A DNA stretch of 27,502 nucleotides from Coprococcus sp. (GTDB lineage: Bacteria > Bacillota > Clostridia > Lachnospirales > Lachnospiraceae), in the NCBI GenBank assembly GCA_016296785.1, contig JAEDHX010000019.1:1-27502 (forward strand), in the 5' to 3' direction. The notes under the pieces were generated by a model. That model was given only the letters and a program-made list of their open reading frames with translations, did no database searches and was not told the origin of the DNA. The translations under genes were made by a program, and so were the position numbers. Below, one piece after another: positions 16,709 through 25,778 of this stretch. The stretch's first letter is position 1. Each line of letters starts with the position of its first letter.

Positions 16709-17920
16709 TTATTTTACTAATACACTATACTTATCTGCTTTATATCTATTACCATTTGCAGTAACCTTAATGTAGTAAGTACCTTTCTTTAAGGTAAGTT
16801 TCTTTACTGTAGCCTTGTCAACACCCTTTGATCCAAAAGTAGCAACAGTACGTAATTTTGAATCAATGATTGTAATATTCCAGAATTTTGCTCTGCTTGT
16901 ATAATACTTGTGGCTGAACTTGATGCTTACACTTCTCTTCTTTGGATTCTTAAACTTAAAGTAATCAACATCATCCTTTGTCTTAAGAGTAGCATTTACA
17001 GTCTTCTTAACCTTAATAGGATTAGCTGTTGAGATATTATCATTAAACTTAGCAGCCTTATATGTATACTCCTTCTCCCATGACTTAGATGCCTTGAAGC
17101 TCATCTTTACATTGTAATCAATAGAGTTAAATACACCACGGTCACCACCGGTAACCTTAATATAGTATGTACCAGCTGTTACACCAATATTAGGTGTTGA
17201 GCATGATTTTCTTGTTCCCTTTGAATTAAAATTACAAATCTCTTGTGTTTTTGCATTAACAAGGTAAATCTTCCAGCATATATCCTGTGTTAAAGCATTT
17301 GCATGACTAAATGTTAACTTGATATAACCATCCTTTGGAACATTAACTTTGAAGAAATCAACATCATCACTTGTTCCAATAGTACCATATGCCTTCTTAT
17401 TAATAGCTATCTGGTTTGAACCAATCTGTGTATTATTGCTGGTCTTTGTTACTGAGTTATATTCTACCTCCCAAGTAGTTGATGGCACAAACTTTGCTGT
17501 AAGGGTATACTCCTTATCACTATATTCAGTACCTGCGCATGTATGCTTTGATACTACTCTGATGAAGTATGTCCCCTTATTTAATCCAAGGCTTTCTCCT
17601 GTTAAGTCCAAATCAACACCCTTTGATGAAACTTTCTGTAATTCAGTCTCAAGGTCAGCAGCATATACAACAACTGTCCAATAAACAGTTGTATCAAACA
17701 AATTCTCGTGTTTGATATTAATATTAAACTTTCCTGCTGAAGAAAGGTTTACCTGATATAAATTACCTTCATCACCAGCATCCTCAGCAATAGTACCTTT
17801 AACAGCAGTATTAACTGCAAGTGTTGTTGCATTACTAGCTGATACAGATACACCAGAGGAAATTACAACTGCAAATAACAATAAGCAAAATACAATACCT
17901 ATTATCTTCTTACTCTTCAT
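16709..17920 (-). CDS. Secreted protein with three pre-peptidase C-terminal-like repeats
   Basis: A 403-residue exported protein. A signal peptide (MKSKKIIGIVFCLLLFAVVI, then VSVSA with cleavage likely after SA near residue 28) has no lipobox Cys. Three repeats of about 115 residues follow, each with a strand-rich beta-sandwich pattern: a DDVDFFKV-type element (GNLYQV, DDVDFFKV, DDVDYFKF), a SKG turn (SSKGVD, NSKGTR, GSKGVD) and GTYFIRV/GTYYIKV. This is the style of PPC domains usually found beside secreted peptidases, but no catalytic domain or LPxTG anchor is present. The start is ATG 17920, 6 bases after GGGAGAG; a frame reaching 17935 would begin inside that site. It is the first gene of the NRPS operon. 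Confidence 0.85.
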   Translation of the reverse strand: MKSKKIIGIVFCLLLFAVVISSGVSVSASNATTLAVNTAVKGTIAEDAGDEGNLYQVNLSSAGKFNINIKHENLFDTTVYWTVVVYAADLETELQKVSSKGVDLDLTGESLGLNKGTYFIRVVSKHTCAGTEYSDKEYTLTAKFVPSTTWEVEYNSVTKTSNNTQIGSNQIAINKKAYGTIGTSDDVDFFKVNVPKDGYIKLTFSHANALTQDICWKIYLVNAKTQEICNFNSKGTRKSCSTPNIGVTAGTYYIKVTGGDRGVFNSIDYNVKMSFKASKSWEKEYTYKAAKFNDNISTANPIKVKKTVNATLKTKDDVDYFKFKNPKKRSVSIKFSHKYYTSRAKFWNITIIDSKLRTVATFGSKGVDKATVKKLTLKKGTYYIKVTANGNRYKADKYSVLVK

Positions 17921-17945
17921 TTTCTTCTCTCCCATCCTTAATTAA

Positions 17946-17975
17946 TTATTAATATGTGACAAATTCCACTATCAA
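17946..17975 (-). promoter_or_regulatory. Candidate promoter of the PPC-NRPS-Lgt operon
   Basis: On the minus strand TTGATA (17970-17975) lies 18 bases from TAATAA (17946-17951), just before the signal-peptide gene. The -35 box is good and the -10 box is weak. The position, between the repeat block and the first gene, is right for the operon's own promoter. Confidence 0.4.
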
Positions 17976-18008
17976 ACAACAGTATATCATCTGACTATAC
18001 CCATTACA

Positions 18009-18032
18009 AGGGGTAAATCTTTATTTACCCCT
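18009..18032. repeat. 10-bp perfect hairpin next to the REP-type repeat
   Basis: aggggtaaat (18009-18018) pairs exactly with atttacccct (18023-18032) around a 4-base loop. It shares the aggggtaa/ttacccct core with the inner arms of the element at 12091-12339, which ties the two repeat loci together. No T-run follows on either strand. Confidence 0.65.
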
Positions 18033-18034
18033 AA

Positions 18035-18094
18035 CTCGCCACGGGGACACTCGCCACGGGACCTGTCCCCGTGGCGAGCTGTCCCCGTGGCGAG
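18035..18094. repeat. Nested REP-type palindrome at the 3' end of addA
   Basis: The outer arms ctcgccacggggaca (18035-18049) and tgtccccgtggcgag (18080-18094) are exact reverse complements. Inside them ctcgccacggg (18050-18060) pairs with cccgtggcgag (18068-18078). Together they give a 26-bp GC-rich stem with one bulged base (18079) and a 7-base loop, striking in such AT-rich DNA. The unit is the same as the ends of the element at 12091-12339. It begins 4 bp after the addA stop and may end or stabilise the addBA transcript. Confidence 0.85.
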
Positions 18095-18098
18095 CTAG

Positions 18099-21000
18099 TT
18101 AAAATGATATTTCGTCATTGAGGCAGAATGACCATATTATCTTTTCTTTTACTTTGTATGGTGTTAGCTGCTCAATGGTCTTCGCATATTTATCTAACTG
18201 TACACGGTATTTTGTTACAAGCTCCTGCATATTGTCTACCTTGTCGGTTTTATAGTCAAGCAATACAACTTCGCCATCTTCTATAAAATATGCATCGATA
18301 ATTCCCTGAACAACAATTATTTCATCTGTTGTACTCTCATCCCCCCATATATCCTTTGGATTCATGGAAATATAAAACTGCTGCTCGCGATAAAGTTTAC
18401 CTTCATTATCTGCTTTAGCCATTCTATGTCCTAAATTGCTATTTAGCATTTTATGGAGTTTTGAAACATCTATTTTTGATTTGAATGCATCCTGAAAAAT
18501 ATGTTTTTCAAACATTATGTCAACTTGTTTTGATACGTCTTCCGTGCTACCTTTATGAAAATCAATTAGCTCCATAATCTTATGAATTACTGTTCCAATC
18601 TCATTTCCTTGTATTGTATGCTCCTTTTTCATAAATTCCGGTACAGGAATATCAATATCGGAAATACTATTATCTTGACTATCTGAACCCTTAAAATCTA
18701 TGATTGTAGCCTTATTTTCCTCTCCTTCTGATTTCAGACGTTTTATTTCTGTAATTGACATCTTGCTCTTATACTTATCTGAACCAAAGCTATATGAAAA
18801 TGAGAAAGCTTCACCAGCCTCTTTAATAATATCTTCTTCGCTTTTCGAAGTGGTATCTACATTGATATTATTACTTAAGACAGATAACTCTGTAGCCTCA
18901 AGCAATACTTCTCTCGAACTTAAATAATGTGTATCTGCAAGATCCGGGCTGTTACCACATACATCAATACTCATAAGTATCCATTCTATAAAGCATGATA
19001 CAGATAATTTATCTGCATATAAAAGCTTATCACTAATAGTCACCATATGACTGCATTTCTCACAGGTTTTATCTAAGTTATCTACACACGCAGTCACATA
19101 CAATTTCTGTTTTGCTCTAGTAAGTGCAACATAAAGAATTCTCATTTCTTCAGATAACATTTCTGTTTTCATTAGTGTTACTATTGAACTTCTCGCAAAT
19201 GTATTCTGTCTTATTCGATTTGTCGTATCTATGGCATATGAGGCAAGGTAATAATCAGGATGTATAATTACAGATGATCTTGCATCCATATTCATAAGCT
19301 TTTTGCCTAAGCCACTTACAAATACAATAGGGAATTCCAAACCTTTACTTTTATGCATTGTCATTATTCTCACAACATTATCGTTATCTGACAAAGTTCC
19401 GGCTTCTGCAAAATCAATATCGTTAACCTTAAGTCTGTCTATATATCGCAAGAAATTAAACAAGCCTTTGAAGCTGCTATCTTCATATGCATCGGCCTTA
19501 CTAATCAGCATATCCAAATTTGCCTGTCTTCTTTTACCCATTCCCATTGCCGAAACATACCAATAGTAACCTGTCTCATCAAGTACATATCTGATCATGT
19601 CACTAATAGAAAGGTAATTCTTTTCTTCTTTCAGATAACATAGCATATCAATAAATTTGCCCAATTTTACTGTTAATTCATCACCATTGTTCAAGTTGAC
19701 ATAATACTTGATTTTGTCATATAGCATCACATTTCTCAAACTATTGATATCGTTGTTATCTTTAACGTATTCATTATATACACCAACAACATAGGCAAGC
19801 TCATTCTCATTAATACCAACAAGAGGTGAACGAAGTACAGCTGTTAATTCATAATCTATATAGGCATTATCTATAACCGCAAGCATTGAAAGCATGGTAT
19901 TTACTTCAATAGCATCAAAATATCCCTGCTCACTTTCAAGATATACAGGTATACCACGTTCTGTAAATATACTATCATAAATTGCAGAGCTACCCTTTAC
20001 ACTTCTAAGCAAAATAACAATATCCTTATATGTTGCTCTTCTCCTACCTTCCGGGACAGAGTCATCATCTACATATATAATCTTGTCTCCATTTACAATC
20101 TTCTCTATTTCATTAGCAATAGATATTGCCTCAATTTCTGTGTTATCATACTCATCCGGCAAGCCTTTAGAATCATTATCGATTACAATAACCTCCGGTT
20201 TCATATCTGAAACGTCATTCTTTAATTGCTCTTTACCAGGTTTCAAATATGCAGAATTATCATACTCAACACCACCCATATCTTTAGCCATAAGAGGTGC
20301 AAATATCATATTTACAAAGTCTATTACAGATTTAGAACTTCTGAAATTATTAGATAAGAGAATCTTAATACATTCACTATCTTCTCCAAACTGTTCATAA
20401 GTATCATATTTATTGATAAATAAATCAGGTCTTGCCATTCTAAATCGGTAAATACTCTGCTTTACATCACCAACCATAAATGTATTACATATTCCTTCAC
20501 CATGTCCTGAAACACAATTCAATATATCTTCCTGAAGAAAATTACTATCCTGGTACTCATCAATATATATTCGCTTATAATTTTGTGATATTGCAACACC
20601 AATATCAGAAGGAATTGTTTTACCCGTATCATCATAATCCGCACAAACTATATTAAGCGCAAATTCCTCAATATCATGGAACTCATAAACATTCTTTTCT
20701 TTTTTTACTCTATCAAGACATGTTCTATATCTTATGGTTAAATCAATTAAAGGAACAAGTGTCTTGCCCGCAAGATTAATCTCTTTAATTATGGTGTCTG
20801 AAGGAGCAATATTTGTAACTACTGTTTTAATTAGATCTTTATATTTATTTCTAACTGCCTTAACATACTCTGCAAACTCTTCTTCACAGCTATCTTTTTT
20901 ATTTCTTCCTATATTCACAAATCCGGCAAAACAATTCCTAACAGCTTCCAGTTCCTTCTGGCTATACATGGATGTCAGCATATCAATATCTGCACATATA

Positions 21001-21764
21001 GAATCCCTGTATCCAATCGGTCCTCTATTCATATCACATACATCAAGACATCTTTGTGCCATCTTAATTGATGAATCAATAACCTCTTTAACAACATTTT
21101 CATATTCCTTATACCAAAGAATATCAGATAGTTTTGCTCCATCTGTCATTGAAAGAGCCTTTTTTGCATTATCAAGCCAAACCATTGGTCTTGGGAAGCT
21201 AGAAGATACCTTATACATATGCTCTACTAATTCTGTAACAACATTGTCTGACTCTTTTCTTGCAAATGCATCAATAAGGCGAATAAAATCACTGTTATTC
21301 TCCAAGTAACACTCTTCAAGAACCTCGTTCATCACATCAGCTTTTATTAGCTCCATTTCTGCATTATCCGCTATATCAAAATTAGAATCTACACCCACTA
21401 CATTAAAATAGTCTTTTACAATTCCTAAACAAAAGCTATCTATAGTGCATATCTTAGCTCTTGGTAAAAGGGCAAGCTGTTTTACAATATGTTCATCATA
21501 AGGCTTCTCTTCGGCTTTTTTAGCCAGAACATCAGCTATCTTCTCTTTCATCTGAGCTGCAGCGGCATTTGTAAATGTAACGACAAGCAACTCATCAATA
21601 TCCATACCTTCAGAAATCTGATTTCCACTTGAATCAACTCCAAGAATAGTTTCTATTATATTTTCAACGAGTACTGCCGTCTTACCTGAACCAGCAGCTG
21701 CTGCAACAAGAAGGTTGCCAATTCTTGAATCAATTACATTTTTCTGCTCACTAGTCCAATTCAT
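18099..21764 (-). CDS. addA: ATP-dependent helicase/nuclease subunit A
   Basis: AddA is the UvrD-type helicase and nuclease half of AddAB, which resects double-strand breaks for RecA loading. The 1221-residue protein opens with MNWTSEQKNVID and Walker A AAAGSGKT (22-29). Motif II is IDEYQDSNF, further helicase motifs include VGDVKQSIYRFR and MTMHKSKGLEFPIVF, and VALTRAKQKLYV is motif VI. A RecB-type nuclease domain closes the protein (GTVIHKIME, then LLDYKTDKV with Asp1170 and Lys1172). ATG 21764 is chosen: AGGAGG lies 9 bases upstream, whereas it would abut the alternative ATG at 21773. The gene overlaps the end of addB by 14 bp, so the two subunits are translationally coupled. Confidence 0.97.
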   Translation of the reverse strand: MNWTSEQKNVIDSRIGNLLVAAAAGSGKTAVLVENIIETILGVDSSGNQISEGMDIDELLVVTFTNAAAAQMKEKIADVLAKKAEEKPYDEHIVKQLALLPRAKICTIDSFCLGIVKDYFNVVGVDSNFDIADNAEMELIKADVMNEVLEECYLENNSDFIRLIDAFARKESDNVVTELVEHMYKVSSSFPRPMVWLDNAKKALSMTDGAKLSDILWYKEYENVVKEVIDSSIKMAQRCLDVCDMNRGPIGYRDSICADIDMLTSMYSQKELEAVRNCFAGFVNIGRNKKDSCEEEFAEYVKAVRNKYKDLIKTVVTNIAPSDTIIKEINLAGKTLVPLIDLTIRYRTCLDRVKKEKNVYEFHDIEEFALNIVCADYDDTGKTIPSDIGVAISQNYKRIYIDEYQDSNFLQEDILNCVSGHGEGICNTFMVGDVKQSIYRFRMARPDLFINKYDTYEQFGEDSECIKILLSNNFRSSKSVIDFVNMIFAPLMAKDMGGVEYDNSAYLKPGKEQLKNDVSDMKPEVIVIDNDSKGLPDEYDNTEIEAISIANEIEKIVNGDKIIYVDDDSVPEGRRRATYKDIVILLRSVKGSSAIYDSIFTERGIPVYLESEQGYFDAIEVNTMLSMLAVIDNAYIDYELTAVLRSPLVGINENELAYVVGVYNEYVKDNNDINSLRNVMLYDKIKYYVNLNNGDELTVKLGKFIDMLCYLKEEKNYLSISDMIRYVLDETGYYWYVSAMGMGKRRQANLDMLISKADAYEDSSFKGLFNFLRYIDRLKVNDIDFAEAGTLSDNDNVVRIMTMHKSKGLEFPIVFVSGLGKKLMNMDARSSVIIHPDYYLASYAIDTTNRIRQNTFARSSIVTLMKTEMLSEEMRILYVALTRAKQKLYVTACVDNLDKTCEKCSHMVTISDKLLYADKLSVSCFIEWILMSIDVCGNSPDLADTHYLSSREVLLEATELSVLSNNINVDTTSKSEEDIIKEAGEAFSFSYSFGSDKYKSKMSITEIKRLKSEGEENKATIIDFKGSDSQDNSISDIDIPVPEFMKKEHTIQGNEIGTVIHKIMELIDFHKGSTEDVSKQVDIMFEKHIFQDAFKSKIDVSKLHKMLNSNLGHRMAKADNEGKLYREQQFYISMNPKDIWGDESTTDEIIVVQGIIDAYFIEDGEVVLLDYKTDKVDNMQELVTKYRVQLDKYAKTIEQLTPYKVKEKIIWSFCLNDEISF

Positions 21765-24700
21765 CCTTAACATCCTCCTCATAGAATTTATCTGTTATAT
21801 CTTTATTTATTATACGATAACTATTCCCACCATACTTTGTATCAAACCTGCATATATCCTTAAAATCGCAATAGTCACAGCCTGTATCTTTACCAAGCTT
21901 AGCAGGATTAATATCAATATTACCAGATGCAATATCATCACCAAGCTCCACTATACTATCTCTCGTATACTTTAAAAGCTTCTGAAGTTTTTCTTCAGGA
22001 AGGATATTCTTATTTGCCTTAACTGAGTTATTCTTATCAAGTTTAACAGGTAGTACTGTAGAATATGATCTGTCCATAATCGATATAACATCTTCATCAG
22101 AATTAACAAAACCCTTAAGCTTTGCTGCTTCAAGCTTCATGCTTTCTATAGCTGGGCTACAAATAAATTCCCCAGTTACATCATCAATATTAAGTTCCTT
22201 TGTCTCAATTATCGGATCATCAAAGCTATAATACAAAAGGCCACCTAGCTTAACATCCTTATCAGGATATATTTTCTTCTCAAGTTCATATGCAACACCG
22301 GCATATACACATAACTGTAGCTGCAAACCTGATAATATCTTTTCAAGCTCAAGATCCTTAGAGGATGACTTATAATCTAAAACCTTGATATATACTTTTC
22401 CATCCTTCTCACAAGTGTCAACTCTGTCAATCTTACCGTTAAGTATCAGCTTCATATCATTCTTAAGCTCAAATATGTATTCTGCGATATCATCCTTGTC
22501 TGAGTTAAACACCTTCTCAATCATTCCAGGCTTCATATCTCCATAGCTCAGATGTTTCTGAAGCACCTCAACAGAATGCTGCGCCATATTAGTAAGGAGA
22601 GTAAGCATATAATTATTTCTCGCGTAATCGTCAAAAAAGCTTCCTCCAAATTGTTTTGCAGCTTCATCTACAGCAGTCTGAACCATACCGGTTCTCATCT
22701 CATCAGTTAAATGCTCCCAGTCATTTCCCATAGTATTCTTAACATTATTAAATACCTTCTCCATTACCTGATGAAGAATAGAACCCACATGGCGCATATC
22801 AATATCATATTTATCACGTTCTTTAAGACCTAGCCCATATTTTAAGAAATATGCAAATTTACAATTCGCAAATGTCTCCAGTCTCGAAACCGACTGAATA
22901 AGACTATTCCCATATAGTAGCATAAGTGTTTCCTTGGTAAGTGACGTAGTAGTATTACTATAATTGCTACCTGACAATATACTGTCTAATTCTTTACCAC
23001 ATCCATTTTCTTTGATAAGTTTACATAACTCTGATGACATGCTATCTATCCCATTGTCTCTAACACTTCTTACAATATATCTAAGTATCGCTCTATCTGT
23101 ATATAGCTTCTCCTCTTCCATATTAAAGCTTTCTACTTCAAGCTTTGGGAAAATGTTCATAATACGGCTTATAAGATATGAAGGTCTTGCGGCTTTATCG
23201 TCTTTGCCCATCTTCCTATATGAAATATAAAGCCTGTCTGAAGGTTTTGTTATATTCATATATAAATAAAACTGTTCAACATATGCATTTATCTTGTCTG
23301 AAGGAGCAAGAATCATACCATGTTTTTCTAAATTAGTTCTGTCACTAACAGCAAGAATCTTGCCTTGTTTTGCTGCCTTGGGTATAATACCCTCATTAAC
23401 ACCTGCAAGGAATAATACTTTAATATGATTAAGTCTGGAACGCGTAATATCACCTACAAGAACACGATCAACTGTAGGAGGCACTATGCCAATCTCTATA
23501 TCAGAAAGACCTGTATCAATAATGTCACCAAACTCCTTAACACTCATAACCTCATCTGATAATAGCTGTACCACCTTATCAAACAAATCTACAACCTTGC
23601 CCATTATCTGGCTATAGGCATTCCCCTCATCGAATTTGCCCGCATTGTTAAGCTTCTCACTTTTATGTACAAGCTTATGAGGTATATCAATCTTAATTAA
23701 AAATGCATACAGTGCTTCAACATAATCCTTAACCGTACTATTCTTATTCTTAAACACCGGAGTTATGTCAACCAATATTCCCATAAACTGTTTTCTTATT
23801 GCTTCTAAATTACGTTCAGCATTTATCTCAAAATACTCCGGAACCTCTTTATTCCATGACGAATATCCACGAAGGCCCCTCTTTAAAGCATAATTCTCCA
23901 AGTATTCTATAGAGTCTGTATCAATATCTGTCATGCCGGTTTTAAGGAATCTGAATACACTATCATATGAGAAATCCTTAGCATACATATCAATAATTCC
24001 ACGTATTATTTCAGAGCATGGATTTGACTTCATTAATATATTAGAATCTATGAATACAGGTATATCATACTCACTCATAATCTGATTATAATACCTAGCT
24101 GACTCTGAAATATCTCCTGATACAATTGCTATATCCTTATATCGATATCCCTCATTAATAAGTGTTCTTATTCTTTCTGCCATATAATAAATCTCTTCGC
24201 GAACATTATCACATGACACAATATCAATATTATGTAAACTATCATCATATTTCTTATATGGATATCTAAAAAGCTGTCTTTCAAGGAAATCAATCTCTTT
24301 ATTATTACAAAATCTGTTATGTGAAGCATCATCAATAACAACATTAGGAAGTATCTCTACTTTCACCTCATTTGCCATATTAGAAAGCTCTTTTATTGCG
24401 GTTTTTGTCATATAGAAAAGCTCATGCTCTTTTATATTTGTAATAGATATATCATCAGGATCTATTGTAAAAGAAAAAACAAGTCCCTTTGCATATATCA
24501 TCAGCTCTTTTATCAGCATCAACTGAACAGGAGTAAATCCTGTAAAGCCATCAAAGAAGAAAAAGCTATTCTTCACTATATTAGAATCCTTGATATAACC
24601 TGTTAATAATTCAGTCATATGTTCTGCCACAATGTAACCGCCAGACATATATTTCTCGAATTCTTCATAAATCAGATTAATATCCTTAAGCTTGTTGCCT

Positions 24701-25161
24701 GTATTATTCTCAGATACCAGATCAAGTTCCTCTAATACTGTTTCTATCTTATTACGTTTAACACCATATTGAAATAACTCAGACATCATGGACTTCATCT
24801 CGTCAACAAATCCGAGCTTATCAATATAACTTCCATATACTAAAAGTTCATCCTTCTTATCAAGAAGGATCTTCTTAATAAGCATACTCTTTCCAAAATC
24901 CTGAAGAACATCTCCCGGGTTAACATTCAATTCATCAAATATCCTATATGCAAGTCTGTTAAAGCCTATGGCATCTATATTCATAGTTCCGCCATTAGGA
25001 TGCATTGTAACAATATCTCTCTGGGCTTCAAGTGTATACTGTTCAGGCACAATAAGATAATATAAATTATCAGGGCATGATATAGACTCTGCTATTATTC
25101 TGTTTAATATCTCTGTTGTTTTACCGGCTCCTGACCGGCCAAGTAAAAACTGAATTGCCAT
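21751..25161 (-). CDS. addB: ATP-dependent helicase/nuclease subunit B
   Basis: AddB is the partner subunit of AddA, with a degenerate helicase that reads Chi in studied species and a second RecB-family nuclease. The 1136-residue protein starts MAIQFLLGRSGAGKTTEIL (Walker A 8-15). Its C-terminal nuclease has HVGSILHQVME (His797), KIDRVD (Asp912) and VLDYKSS (Asp929, Lys931). The iron-sulfur cluster cysteines that clamp the nuclease are all present: Cys767 in FANCKFAYF and Cys1095, Cys1098 and Cys1104 in GCDYCDFKDIC. The start has GGAGG 7 bases upstream. The 104-bp gap to the divergent plus-strand gene should hold its promoter. Confidence 0.97.
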   Translation of the reverse strand: MAIQFLLGRSGAGKTTEILNRIIAESISCPDNLYYLIVPEQYTLEAQRDIVTMHPNGGTMNIDAIGFNRLAYRIFDELNVNPGDVLQDFGKSMLIKKILLDKKDELLVYGSYIDKLGFVDEMKSMMSELFQYGVKRNKIETVLEELDLVSENNTGNKLKDINLIYEEFEKYMSGGYIVAEHMTELLTGYIKDSNIVKNSFFFFDGFTGFTPVQLMLIKELMIYAKGLVFSFTIDPDDISITNIKEHELFYMTKTAIKELSNMANEVKVEILPNVVIDDASHNRFCNNKEIDFLERQLFRYPYKKYDDSLHNIDIVSCDNVREEIYYMAERIRTLINEGYRYKDIAIVSGDISESARYYNQIMSEYDIPVFIDSNILMKSNPCSEIIRGIIDMYAKDFSYDSVFRFLKTGMTDIDTDSIEYLENYALKRGLRGYSSWNKEVPEYFEINAERNLEAIRKQFMGILVDITPVFKNKNSTVKDYVEALYAFLIKIDIPHKLVHKSEKLNNAGKFDEGNAYSQIMGKVVDLFDKVVQLLSDEVMSVKEFGDIIDTGLSDIEIGIVPPTVDRVLVGDITRSRLNHIKVLFLAGVNEGIIPKAAKQGKILAVSDRTNLEKHGMILAPSDKINAYVEQFYLYMNITKPSDRLYISYRKMGKDDKAARPSYLISRIMNIFPKLEVESFNMEEEKLYTDRAILRYIVRSVRDNGIDSMSSELCKLIKENGCGKELDSILSGSNYSNTTTSLTKETLMLLYGNSLIQSVSRLETFANCKFAYFLKYGLGLKERDKYDIDMRHVGSILHQVMEKVFNNVKNTMGNDWEHLTDEMRTGMVQTAVDEAAKQFGGSFFDDYARNNYMLTLLTNMAQHSVEVLQKHLSYGDMKPGMIEKVFNSDKDDIAEYIFELKNDMKLILNGKIDRVDTCEKDGKVYIKVLDYKSSSKDLELEKILSGLQLQLCVYAGVAYELEKKIYPDKDVKLGGLLYYSFDDPIIETKELNIDDVTGEFICSPAIESMKLEAAKLKGFVNSDEDVISIMDRSYSTVLPVKLDKNNSVKANKNILPEEKLQKLLKYTRDSIVELGDDIASGNIDINPAKLGKDTGCDYCDFKDICRFDTKYGGNSYRIINKDITDKFYEEDVKDELD

Positions 25162-25214
25162 TAAATATCCTCCATATAAAGCTAATTTATTTTTGATGTC
25201 ATATATCTGCTATT

Positions 25215-25243
25215 TTGTGAATAAATTATATTAATAGTATACA
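25215..25243 (+). promoter_or_regulatory. Sigma-A-like promoter of the FMN-bind-like gene
   Basis: TTGTGA (25215-25220) and TATACA (25238-25243) are 17 bases apart and lie 23 bp before the plus-strand ATG. The region is shared with the divergent addB gene. Confidence 0.5.
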
Positions 25244-25265
25244 ACACGGAAGGCAGATTATCAAA

Positions 25266-25721
25266 ATGGCATCAACTAAACTAATTGTACTAAAATCGCG
25301 GGAAATAATTTACACACTAATTTTTCTCACCCTTGTCGCTGTCCTAATTGTTATATTGCTAATTATGTTTAAGGGTGATAAAAAAGAAGAAAACAAAGAA
25401 AAAAAAGATATCACAAGCGAAGAAATATCAACCACTTATACCCCCGGTACATACGATTCATCAATCACGCTCGGAGAATCTTCGGTATCTGTTATGGTTA
25501 CAGTAGACAGTAATTCAATTACTGACGTTTCATTTAAACAGCTTGACGAAAGCATTGCTGCTATGTATCCGCTTCTCGAAACTTCTATGGAGGATATTAA
25601 TACACAGCTCCAATATGTTGATTCGCTTGATAAAATTACATACAGTAGTGATAACAAATATACTGCTACTGTCATAATAAATGCTATCCAGGATGCTTTA
25701 TCTAAAGCTGTTGTTCAATAA
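25266..25721 (+). CDS. Small membrane-anchored FMN-bind-like protein
   Basis: A 151-residue protein and the only convincing plus-strand gene. One transmembrane helix (about residues 14-35) is followed by a Lys/Glu-rich linker (about 36-50) and an extracytoplasmic domain. That domain reads TPGTYDSSI, then VSVMVTVDSNSITDVSF, and ends IINAIQDALSKA. This is the order of the FMN_bind domain (YxDGTYxG.., VxVxVxxGKITDV.., SGATVTSNAxxxAVxDAL). The flavin-attaching Thr of SGATxT(S) appears lost: YTATVIIN stands there, with Ile in its place. Function is unknown; covalent flavin binding seems unlikely. The ribosome site is modest (GGAAGG, 12 bases upstream). Confidence 0.72.
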   Translation: MASTKLIVLKSREIIYTLIFLTLVAVLIVILLIMFKGDKKEENKEKKDITSEEISTTYTPGTYDSSITLGESSVSVMVTVDSNSITDVSFKQLDESIAAMYPLLETSMEDINTQLQYVDSLDKITYSSDNKYTATVIINAIQDALSKAVVQ

Positions 25722-25731
25722 CTCTTATAAG

Positions 25732-25770
25732 TAGCGAAACCAGGTCATTAATACAGACTTGGCTTCGCTA
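25732..25770. terminator. Hairpin between convergent genes, likely bidirectional terminator
   Basis: tagcgaaaccaggtc (25732-25746) pairs with gacttggcttcgcta (25756-25770) over 15 positions with one mismatch and one G-U pair. On the plus strand it is followed by T-rich tctatttattatt. It sits exactly between the convergent FMN-bind-like and beta-helix genes. T-runs are weak on the minus side. Confidence 0.6.
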
Positions 25771-25778
25771 TCTATTTA

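Noticed and set aside
16709..17920. The PPC-repeat protein as a lipoprotein substrate of the nearby Lgt-like protein
   Set aside because: The signal peptide ends in an AxA-type site (VSVSASN) without a lipobox cysteine.
20734..21309. A 191-codon plus-strand frame opposite addA
   Set aside because: A chance antisense frame with no recognisable motif.
25436..25675. A 79-codon minus-strand frame within the FMN-bind-like gene
   Set aside because: The plus-strand gene has a promoter, a membrane helix and a domain pattern; the minus frame has none of these.
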